Assembly: GCA_026169535.1 (NCBI GenBank)
Contig: JAPFCU010000009.1
Location: forward strand, 1-35,854
Reading direction: 5' to 3'
Source of the DNA: Blautia sp.
GTDB taxonomy: Bacteria; Bacillota; Clostridia; Lachnospirales; Lachnospiraceae
DNA: 35,854 bases
Shown piece by piece: positions 7,371 through 14,229 of the stretch. Every line of letters starts with the position of its first letter. Within the stretch, counting starts at the first letter, position 1. Made by a program: the position numbers and the translations under genes. Under the pieces are notes generated by a model, which saw only the letters and a program-made list of their open reading frames with translations, was not told the origin of the DNA and did no database searches.

Positions 7371-8390
7371 ATGAAATTTAAAAAATTAGTAGCAGCTTTA
7401 TTAACAACAGCTATTGTAGGAACATCTGTAACACCAGTATTTGCAGCAGAATATGACGCATCAGGAGATCCGGAGGCAACACTGATTTGGTCCGGTAACT
7501 GTGTATCCTCAGATACTCATGCAAAAGCAATGCATTTATTTGCCGAAAAGGTGGAAGAATATTCAGGTGGCTCTGTAAAGTGTGACGTATATACAGACTC
7601 TACTTTATATTCTTCAGAAAATGAACTGCAGGCTCTGATTGATAATGATATGCAGCTTTGTTATCTGTCCTTCCCGACTATGGCTACCCAGGTTCCATCT
7701 TATGAAATGTTTGCATCTGGATATTTCTGGAAAAATTATGATCATATGCATGAAACACTGAACAGTGATTTTGCATCTGAAAAGATCTATCCTGCAGCAG
7801 AAGAAGCGATGGGAATTAAAGTTCTCGGGTCAATTTACCTTGGAAGCCGAGTAATAAATACAAGAGAAACAGAAATTAACAGTTATGATGATATGAAAGG
7901 CTTGCTTCTTCGTATGCCGAATTCAGATGCTTGGATGCAGCTGGGATCTGCTCTTGGTGCAGAACCAACTCCACTGGCATTTTCCGAGCTTTATACAGCG
8001 CTTCAGACAGGTGCTATCGAAGCACAGGACAATCCTCTTGCATCAAACAAAAATGCAGGATTCCATGAAGTAACAAAATATATGGCTATTACAAACCATG
8101 TTGTTGATTCTCTGATGATCTCAGTGAATGCAGAGGCATGGGACAATTTAACAGAAGCTCAGCAGATGGCTGTGGAGGATGCAGTTGCAGATACCATTGC
8201 ATGGAACGATGCGGAGAGACTGGCAGAGGAAGAGGAAATGATTAAATTCTTCGAAGATGAGGGTCTTACTGTTACCTATCCGGATATTGATGAGTTTAAA
8301 GAGAAAACAACTGCTTACTATTTTGATAATGATCTGACAGGAAATTGGGATATGGATCTTTACGAAGAAGTCCAGGCACTGGCAAAATAA
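7371..8390 (+). CDS. dctP: TRAP transporter solute-binding protein, DctP family
   Basis: Extracytoplasmic receptor that captures a carboxylate-bearing solute and delivers it to the DctQM membrane complex. The 339-residue protein has a signal peptide (1-25; charged KFKK, hydrophobic core, VFA-A cleavage site), then a DctP fold with GLLLRMPNSDAW, whose Arg181 sits where the family's carboxylate-clamping Arg is found. This is followed by ELYTALQTGAIEAQDNPL (206-223), the family's C-terminal ligand-loop motif. The start has AAGGAGG at ideal spacing. The signal peptide has no lipobox Cys, which is unusual for a Gram-positive binding protein. A hairpin (8401-8429) separates it from dctQ. The ligand is unknown; an acidic sugar or sugar acid fits the neighbours (inference). 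Confidence 0.93.
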   Translation: MKFKKLVAALLTTAIVGTSVTPVFAAEYDASGDPEATLIWSGNCVSSDTHAKAMHLFAEKVEEYSGGSVKCDVYTDSTLYSSENELQALIDNDMQLCYLSFPTMATQVPSYEMFASGYFWKNYDHMHETLNSDFASEKIYPAAEEAMGIKVLGSIYLGSRVINTRETEINSYDDMKGLLLRMPNSDAWMQLGSALGAEPTPLAFSELYTALQTGAIEAQDNPLASNKNAGFHEVTKYMAITNHVVDSLMISVNAEAWDNLTEAQQMAVEDAVADTIAWNDAERLAEEEEMIKFFEDEGLTVTYPDIDEFKEKTTAYYFDNDLTGNWDMDLYEEVQALAK

Positions 8391-8400
8391 GATATTATTA

Positions 8401-8429
8401 AAAAGAGGGCAGGTTCGCCGCCCTCTTTT
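8401..8429 (+). terminator. Internal hairpin between dctP and dctQ
   Basis: Stem AAAAGAGGGC / GCCCTCTTTT with an A bulge, continuing into GG-TTCG-CC, a UUCG-type tetraloop, and ending in a short T run. It has the form of an intrinsic terminator but lies inside the transporter operon. Partial readthrough would give more binding protein than membrane subunits, and the hairpin could also stabilise the dctP mRNA end (inference). Confidence 0.75.
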
Positions 8430-8473
8430 ATAAATCAGAAAATAGCTATTCACATTAAGTCAGGAGGGTTAAA

Positions 8474-8962
8474 GTGGATAAAGTTAAGCAGATAATTAAA
8501 AGGATTTTTGATTTTCTGGGTGAAACCGTTCCGACCATTACATTTACGTTGATCTTTATTACATTTATAGCACAGGTGGTCGCTCGATATTTCTTCGGAA
8601 AATCTATTACATGGAGTAATGAGATTTCTGTACTTGCCTATATGTGGACTATGTTTTTTGGTGTTGGGAAGGCAATGGAAGCAGATGCTCATGTAGTATT
8701 TGGACTGGTTTATGATGCAGTGGGACAAAAGACAAGATATCTCTTCAGAATGGCATATAATTCATTATTGATTTTTTGTCTGGTGCTTGCATTTGTTCCA
8801 TGTCTGGATAAATGGATGGGACAGAAGATGATCACAGGTGTTTTGAAATTACCATATAAACTGGTGTTTGCGCCATTTCTTTATATGATGATCGAAATGG
8901 TTGTCCGCTCCATTATAGAAATGGTAAAAGTACATAAACTTTATAAGGAGGGGGCATTATGA
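8474..8962 (+). CDS. dctQ: TRAP transporter small membrane subunit, DctQ family
   Basis: Four-helix membrane protein that pairs with DctM to form the TRAP secondary transporter, driven by an ion gradient. The 162-residue product has hydrophobic segments at about 17-38, 51-70, 90-112 and 129-150, and the DctQ-family stretch RYFFGKSITWSNEIS followed by YMWTMFFGVGKAM. The GTG start at 8474 is preceded by AGGAGGG at good spacing. Its stop overlaps the start of dctM in an ATGA arrangement, which implies translational coupling and equal amounts of the two subunits. Confidence 0.92.
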   Translation: MDKVKQIIKRIFDFLGETVPTITFTLIFITFIAQVVARYFFGKSITWSNEISVLAYMWTMFFGVGKAMEADAHVVFGLVYDAVGQKTRYLFRMAYNSLLIFCLVLAFVPCLDKWMGQKMITGVLKLPYKLVFAPFLYMMIEMVVRSIIEMVKVHKLYKEGAL

Positions 8963-10254
8963 TGACACCGACCCAGGCTGTTATAATTATGTTTATTGTC
9001 ATGGCAATCTGCTTTATTATCAGAATGCCTGTATCCTTTTCCATGCTTACAGCCAGCATTGTATTTTTTGTTTTAACAGATTTTGATAAGTTGTCAAATG
9101 TATTTGGTGTTGTTACCGGAAATATGTATGCCGGTTATACCATGCTTGCCGCACCATTGTTTATTTTTATGGCAAATGTCATGAATGAAGGAGAAATAAC
9201 AGACAAACTGTTTGATTTTTGTAATGGTCTTTTAGGAAAATTTCATGGAGGTACTGCACAGGTAAATGTAGCGGCATCTCTGATCTTTTCTGGAATGACA
9301 GGTTCTGCTATTGCAGATGCCTCCGGTATTGGTCTTATGGAAATTGAGCAGATGAAAAAAGAAGGCTACGATCCGGAGTTTTCCTGTGCGATCACAGCAG
9401 CTTCTGCCACAGTAGGACCTATTTTTCCACCGTCTATACCAATGGTTATTTATGCGATGCTTTCCGGCGCGTCCGTTGGTAAGCTGTTTATGGGCGGAAT
9501 GATCCCGGGAATTCTTCTTGCATTGCTGTTGTCAGGATATTGTGCAATTATCTCCAAGAAGAGAAAATATCCTACTGGTATCATCATGAGCAAGAAAGAA
9601 TTTTTGAAGGCAACCATTTCTGCAGTTCCTGCATTGTTTACAGTGGTTCTTCTTCTGGGCGGAATCTATTCTGGTGTATGTACTCCTACAGAGGCAGGTG
9701 CGGTTGCAGCGGCTTATGCGATCGTGATCTCTGTTTTGATCTATAAAAATTTAAGTCCTGCAAAATTATGGAAGATTCTGAAGGCAAGTGCTGCGAATAC
9801 GGCAACTCTGGCACTTTTATGCGGAACATCGTATCTGTTTTCTTTTATTATTTCTATGGCAAAGGTTCCGAATACGATTTCTGAGGTAGTATTGAACCTT
9901 ACAGATAACAGATATCTCTTTTTATTGGTAGTGAATATTGTATTTCTGCTTCTGGGATGTGTACTGGATGTAAGTACGATCCAGCTTGTGTTTGTACCAA
10001 TGGTATTGCCTCTTGTTACGGCACTGGGAATCGATCTGGTACATTTTGGTGTTGTGATATGCCTGAATATGATGATTGGACTTTCTACACCGCCCTTTGG
10101 AATGCTGTTGTTTATTGTATCCGGATTGGGCAAGACGAAGATCGTAGGTGTCATAAAAGAGATATTGCCCATGGTATTGATCATGATCGTACTTCTTTTT
10201 GTGGTTACTTATGTTCCGGATATCATTATGTTTATTCCGAATAATTTTATGTAA
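8959..10254 (+). CDS. dctM: TRAP transporter large membrane subunit, DctM family
   Basis: Large transport subunit of the TRAP system, carrying the substrate and ion pathway. The 431-residue length is normal, with about twelve hydrophobic segments. Family landmarks include FSGMTGSAIADASGIG (about 112-127), ATVGPIFPPSIPMVIYA (about 151-167), GGIYSGVCTPTEAGAVAA (about 233-250) and GLSTPPFGMLLF (about 373-384). The ribosome site AAGGAGGGG is within the end of dctQ. Together with dctP and dctQ this is a complete three-component transporter. A strong hairpin follows at 10267. Confidence 0.94.
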   Translation: MMTPTQAVIIMFIVMAICFIIRMPVSFSMLTASIVFFVLTDFDKLSNVFGVVTGNMYAGYTMLAAPLFIFMANVMNEGEITDKLFDFCNGLLGKFHGGTAQVNVAASLIFSGMTGSAIADASGIGLMEIEQMKKEGYDPEFSCAITAASATVGPIFPPSIPMVIYAMLSGASVGKLFMGGMIPGILLALLLSGYCAIISKKRKYPTGIIMSKKEFLKATISAVPALFTVVLLLGGIYSGVCTPTEAGAVAAAYAIVISVLIYKNLSPAKLWKILKASAANTATLALLCGTSYLFSFIISMAKVPNTISEVVLNLTDNRYLFLLVVNIVFLLLGCVLDVSTIQLVFVPMVLPLVTALGIDLVHFGVVICLNMMIGLSTPPFGMLLFIVSGLGKTKIVGVIKEILPMVLIMIVLLFVVTYVPDIIMFIPNNFM

Positions 10255-10266
10255 AGAAAAAATGAC

Positions 10267-10312
10267 AAAAGGCATTAGAATGGAGATTTTCTTTTATTCT
10301 GGTGCCTTTTTT
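10267..10312 (+). terminator. Terminator or attenuator after dctM
   Basis: A 15-bp stem, AAAAGGCATTAGAAT / ATTCTGGTGCCTTTT (two G-U pairs), with a 14-base loop, ending in TTTTTT. The next gene starts 36 bases later with no promoter that I can recognise, so readthrough probably feeds the YhcH and glycosidase genes at a lower level (inference). Confidence 0.82.
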
Positions 10313-10347
10313 CTAAAAAAAGAAATTTTTGTATTGGAGGAAGAAAG

Positions 10348-10818
10348 ATGATTGCTGATAAAATTACAAATATAAAAAAATATCTGGTTCTTAAACCGTA
10401 TGCAGACAGCATTTTGGATTTTATTGAAAGAGACGAACAGGAAAATCTGGAAGACGGTCGTTATGAACTGGATGGAGACCGTGTTTTTGCTCTTGTTCAA
10501 AGCTATCACACCAAAGACATATCGGAAGGCCAGGTTGAAGCTCATCAGTTATATGCAGATCTTCAGTACATTGTAAAAGGTGAGGAATATATTTACTGGA
10601 GCCTTCTGGATGAATTAGAGCTGAAAGAAGACAGACATCCACAGGCGGATATTGCATTTTATGATGGGAAAAATGTAAAAAACAGAAATTTATTAAAAGA
10701 GGGAATGTTTGGGTTCTATTTTCCTACAGATGGACATATGCCCTGCATTTCTGTAAAGGAAAGTCTTCCAATGAAAAAAATCGTATTTAAGATTCACTGC
10801 GATTGTGTTGAAATTTAG
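10348..10818 (+). CDS. YhcH/YjgK/YiaL (DUF386) family protein
   Basis: Cupin-fold cytoplasmic protein of the YhcH/YjgK/YiaL family (TIGR00022). It is often encoded in sialic acid, uronate and rare-sugar operons, where a role in sugar anomer or epimer handling has been proposed; its general function is not settled. The 156-residue protein is the normal length and shows the family's conserved blocks: SYHTKDISEGQVEAHQLYADLQYIVKGEE (about 51-79, landmark only) and FYFPTDGHMP (about 129-138), whose His, Glu and Asp residues would form the metal site. GGAGGAAG lies at good spacing. It lies between the TRAP genes and the glycosidase gene, a context typical for this family. Confidence 0.88.
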   Translation: MIADKITNIKKYLVLKPYADSILDFIERDEQENLEDGRYELDGDRVFALVQSYHTKDISEGQVEAHQLYADLQYIVKGEEYIYWSLLDELELKEDRHPQADIAFYDGKNVKNRNLLKEGMFGFYFPTDGHMPCISVKESLPMKKIVFKIHCDCVEI

Positions 10819-10844
10819 AAATCATCAGGCAGAAAGGAGAAAAA

Positions 10845-12974
10845 ATGATCCATAGTGCAAAATGGATATGGCTGGATGAGAAAAAATATAAAGACTATCA
10901 GAAAACGCCAATATCCTTGTTTGATCCGTATAGTACAGACTGTAAATTCGCAGTGGCAGAATTTAAAAAGAAAGTTGAATTTGAGAAAAAAATACAGGAA
11001 ATCAAAATAGAAATCAGTGGAGACGTAAAGTTCTGGCTTTATGTTAATGATACATATGTAGGAACAGGTCCGGTAGGAGCCGGAGGAGATTATGAGATCA
11101 ATCGTCCAATGCCTGTTCAGTATTATAATACTTATGTCGTAAAACCCGATACGGCTTTTGTAGAGTTTTATGTTATGGTACAGAATGTACCATCTGTTCT
11201 TTGCGATATGTCCCAGGGAAAAAACGGGCTGATTCTGGCTGCAAAATGTATTATGGAAGATGGAAGTGAAGAGATGGTCTACTCAGATTCCAGCTGGCTG
11301 TCCAGAAGAAACAATTCCTATTTGTCACAGAATAAGGTTGATCTGACATTATGCAGCGACAGGTGGAATTATGCAGAGGAAACGGAGCCTGTATGGAATT
11401 TAAAAAAACCGGACATCCTTATGCTGGAAGAAGAAGAGATAATCCCGGAAGATTTTGTTCCTTTTAGTGTAGCGCCAGGTGAGATGAAAGAGGTTGTCTG
11501 TGAGTTTGATAGGATATATTCAATCTATCATTATCTGGAAGTGGAAGCTTATGGAGAATATACGATTCTTATCCGGGATTTTGAGAGGGATTTTCAAAAA
11601 AATGTGAATCTTACAGATACCATAACAGGAAATTCTTCTGTAAAATTCCGGGGCATATCCATGGTAAGTTCCGGAGGAATGAAACTTTTTGTATATAATG
11701 GAGGAGAAAAGCCATTAAGGGTGAATAAGGCAGCAGGCTTGTTTATACACTATCCCATTATGAATGAAGGCTATTTCCATTGTTCAGATGAAGTGTTTAA
11801 CAAAATATTCCGCATGGGAAGACATGCCTTGAAGATCTGTCGTCAAAGTATTGAATTAGACAGTCCTTGGCATCAGGAGAATCTGGGATGTTGCGGAGAT
11901 TATTATATCGCCAGTCTGATGAATTTTTTTACAGATGGAGACACAAAACTGACCCGTCTGGACATTGTAAGAATTGCAGATTGCCTGAAACTTTATGAAG
12001 GATACATGTTCCATACTACATACAGTATGATCTGGCTGATGATGGTTTATGACTATTATCTTTTCAGTGGAGATATCAGCATTTTTTCGGAAATATCAGA
12101 AGCGATAGAACTTTTGATGGAAAAAATGCATTCTTATGCAGGAACAGATGAGATTATTAATGATCCGCCCAGCTACATGTTTGTAGACTGGCTGGTAGTG
12201 GACGGGATCAGTCTTCATCATCCTCCGGCAGCCCTTGGACAGGCAGTGCTGAATGCGTTTTACTTTGGCGGCTTAAATATGGCGGCAAAGCTTATGGGGA
12301 TTATGGAAAAATACGACATGCAGAAACGGTATCATGACAGGGCTGCGGTTCTTCAAAAATCTTTTCAGGAGAATTTTTACGATGCTGAAAAAGGACTTTA
12401 TTTTGACGGACATAATTTTAAACACTGGTCTGGCAAATGGATGCAGCCAAATACAGACAAGCGATATTTTTCCTGGCATACGAATGTTATCGCAGTTCTT
12501 TATGATCTTGCCCCAAAGGAAAAGCAGATTCAGATTATGGAGACGATCTTGAATGATATGACCTTGATCAATCCACAGCCGTACTTTATGCATTTTGTGC
12601 TGGAAGCTGTTTATAAAACAGGATTATTTGAAAAATATGGTATCCGGCAGCTGAGACGCTGGGAAGTGATGACGGATTTTGAGAAAGGACTGCAGGAAGG
12701 GTGGTATGATATGTCAGGCTATGGATTCGACTACAGCCATGTATGGGCAGGAACACCTACGTATCAGCTTCCGTCTAAACTCTCAGGACTTCAGATTCTG
12801 GAACCTGGATTTAAAAAAATCTCACTGTCTCCAGTTCTTTATGGGTTGGAGTTTGCAGAAATGGAAATTCCGACACCTTATGGAAAAATAGAAATCCGTA
12901 TGGAGCAGGGAAAAGAACCTGTGATAAAAATCCCAGAGGGAATTTCAGTGGTGGAAAGAAAAGATTTTATTTAA
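10845..12974 (+). CDS. GH78-like (alpha-L-rhamnosidase type) glycoside hydrolase, cytoplasmic
   Basis: Inverting glycosidase related to GH78 alpha-L-rhamnosidases. The 709-residue protein has an N-terminal beta-sandwich half (about 1-310, starting SAKWIWLDEKK), an (alpha/alpha)6 barrel (about 310-640) and a C-terminal beta domain (ILEPGFKKISLSP onward). The GH78 acid motif, usually D-C-P-Q-R-x-E-R-x-G-W-x-G-D, appears as DSPWHQENLGCCGD, retaining Asp339, Glu345 and Asp352 but changing the Q-R and G-W positions. A candidate general base is Glu618 in LQEGWYD, ahead of the conserved SHVWAG. There is no signal peptide, so it acts on imported, probably small, glycosides. It is the last gene of the TRAP locus, with GAAAGGAG upstream and a terminator after it. 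Rhamnose specificity is not proven by the sequence. Confidence 0.83.
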   Translation: MIHSAKWIWLDEKKYKDYQKTPISLFDPYSTDCKFAVAEFKKKVEFEKKIQEIKIEISGDVKFWLYVNDTYVGTGPVGAGGDYEINRPMPVQYYNTYVVKPDTAFVEFYVMVQNVPSVLCDMSQGKNGLILAAKCIMEDGSEEMVYSDSSWLSRRNNSYLSQNKVDLTLCSDRWNYAEETEPVWNLKKPDILMLEEEEIIPEDFVPFSVAPGEMKEVVCEFDRIYSIYHYLEVEAYGEYTILIRDFERDFQKNVNLTDTITGNSSVKFRGISMVSSGGMKLFVYNGGEKPLRVNKAAGLFIHYPIMNEGYFHCSDEVFNKIFRMGRHALKICRQSIELDSPWHQENLGCCGDYYIASLMNFFTDGDTKLTRLDIVRIADCLKLYEGYMFHTTYSMIWLMMVYDYYLFSGDISIFSEISEAIELLMEKMHSYAGTDEIINDPPSYMFVDWLVVDGISLHHPPAALGQAVLNAFYFGGLNMAAKLMGIMEKYDMQKRYHDRAAVLQKSFQENFYDAEKGLYFDGHNFKHWSGKWMQPNTDKRYFSWHTNVIAVLYDLAPKEKQIQIMETILNDMTLINPQPYFMHFVLEAVYKTGLFEKYGIRQLRRWEVMTDFEKGLQEGWYDMSGYGFDYSHVWAGTPTYQLPSKLSGLQILEPGFKKISLSPVLYGLEFAEMEIPTPYGKIEIRMEQGKEPVIKIPEGISVVERKDFI

Positions 12975-13006
12975 GATTCAATATAAAAATAGTTAAGTAA
13001 ATGAAT

Positions 13007-13081
13007 GGTACCGTGGAATACAAAACGATCGCACGCAGAATAGAAACGGATGTATTGTATTCTACGGCACCTTTTCTTTTT
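13007..13081 (+). terminator. Terminator after the glycosidase gene
   Basis: Stem GGTACCGTGGAATACAA (13007-13023) pairs with TTGTATTCTACGGCACC (13055-13071), 17 positions with one mismatch and one G-U pair. It encloses a 31-base loop and is followed by TTTTCTTTTTT. The stem is strong and the tract long, so it should end the catabolic operon. The unusually large loop is noted separately. Confidence 0.8.
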
Positions 13082-13124
13082 TCTTTCATATGCTAGGAGG
13101 GAAGGCAAAAGGAGTATATTTTAT

Positions 13125-14138
13125 ATGAAAATAAGAAAAAGACTGGCAGCGGCAGTTCTCGCCGTTCTCCTGGCAGTGGCAGCCGTTCCATGTGCAGTTA
13201 TGGCAGAGAAAAAAGAAGAGAAGCTTATAAAGGTTACTTTGAACGAGGTTGCGCATTCCATTTTTTATGCCCCTCAGTATGTTGCTCTGGAAAAAGGGTA
13301 TTTCCGGGAGGAAGGGCTGAATGTGGATCTGGTGACAGGTTTTGGCGCGGATAAGGTGATGACAGCTCTGATCTCAGGAGAAGCAGATATTGGATTTATG
13401 GGAGCGGAGGCTTCTGTGTATGCTTTTCAGGAGGGAGTTACTGATCCGATAATAAATTTTGCCCAGGGAACCCAGAGAGCCGGAAATTTTCTGGTTGCAA
13501 GAGAAGAAATGCCCGACTTCCGGTGGACAGATCTGAAAGGGAAGAAAGTGCTTGGTGGAAGAAAAGGTGGTATGCCGGAGATGGTTTTTGAGTATATCTT
13601 AAAACAGAACGGTCTGGATCCACAGAAGGATCTTTCCATTGACCAGAGCATTGATTTTGGTTCTACGGCAGCAGCTTTTGCAGGAGATCCTTCTTCTGAT
13701 TTCACAGTGGAGTTTGAACCTTCTGCGACGGCACTTGAAAAAGAAGGAACCGGTTATGTTGTGGCTTCTCTGGGAGTGGATTCCGGTTATGTTCCTTATA
13801 CCTCCTACAGCGCCAGAACCAGCTATATAGAGAAAAATCCTGAGATCATCCAGAGCTTTGTCAATGGTCTTCAGAAAGGCGTGGAGTTTGTGCGGCAGCA
13901 TACTCCGGAGGAGATTGCGGCTGTGATTGCTTCGCAGTTTCCGGAGACAGATGAGGATACACTTACGACGATTGTAAAACGTTATTATGATCAGGATACC
14001 TGGAAAGAAAATCTGATATTTGAACAGGCGAGCTTTGAGCTTCTGCAGGATATTCTGGAGGGCGCAGGGGAACTCAGTGAAAGAGCTGCTTACGAGGAGC
14101 TTGTAACAACGGAGTTTGCAGAAAAAGCAGCAAAGTGA
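13125..14138 (+). CDS. NMT1/THI5-like ABC-type substrate-binding protein, orphan
   Basis: Extracytoplasmic binding protein of the NMT1/THI5/SsuA group, whose known ligands include thiamine precursors, sulfonates and nitrate. The 337-residue protein has a signal peptide (charged KIRKR, hydrophobic core, AVMA-E cleavage) and family landmarks: SIFYAPQYVALEKGYFREEGL (an N-lobe start, here only named by its YVALEKGYF core), ALISGEADIGFMG and GVEFVRQHTPEEIAA. The start ATG at 13125 has AAAGGAG about 10 bases upstream; an in-frame ATG at 13050 would lie inside the preceding terminator and is rejected. No permease or ATPase gene is adjacent, so any partner is elsewhere. The signal peptide contains a Cys (VPCAVMA) but the context is not a good lipobox. 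The ligand is unknown. Confidence 0.87.
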   Translation: MKIRKRLAAAVLAVLLAVAAVPCAVMAEKKEEKLIKVTLNEVAHSIFYAPQYVALEKGYFREEGLNVDLVTGFGADKVMTALISGEADIGFMGAEASVYAFQEGVTDPIINFAQGTQRAGNFLVAREEMPDFRWTDLKGKKVLGGRKGGMPEMVFEYILKQNGLDPQKDLSIDQSIDFGSTAAAFAGDPSSDFTVEFEPSATALEKEGTGYVVASLGVDSGYVPYTSYSARTSYIEKNPEIIQSFVNGLQKGVEFVRQHTPEEIAAVIASQFPETDEDTLTTIVKRYYDQDTWKENLIFEQASFELLQDILEGAGELSERAAYEELVTTEFAEKAAK

Positions 14139-14172
14139 CCAAAATTTTGATAAAAATATAAAAAAATGAACA

Positions 14173-14201
14173 TTGACACTTTTTTTCTCCTGTGACATTA
14201 T
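14173..14201 (+). promoter_or_regulatory. malQ promoter
   Basis: Consensus TTGACA (14173-14178), a 17-base spacer and CATTAT (14196-14201) with a TGA extended -10. The expected transcript start lies about 22 bases ahead of the malQ start, so the leader is very short. Confidence 0.7.
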
Positions 14202-14229
14202 AAAATAAGTGCAAAGAAGGAGAATGATT

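Noticed and set aside
13050-13124. 25-codon extension of the NMT1/THI5-like protein
   Set aside because: It would start inside the terminator of the previous operon and would put a tail before a normal signal peptide.
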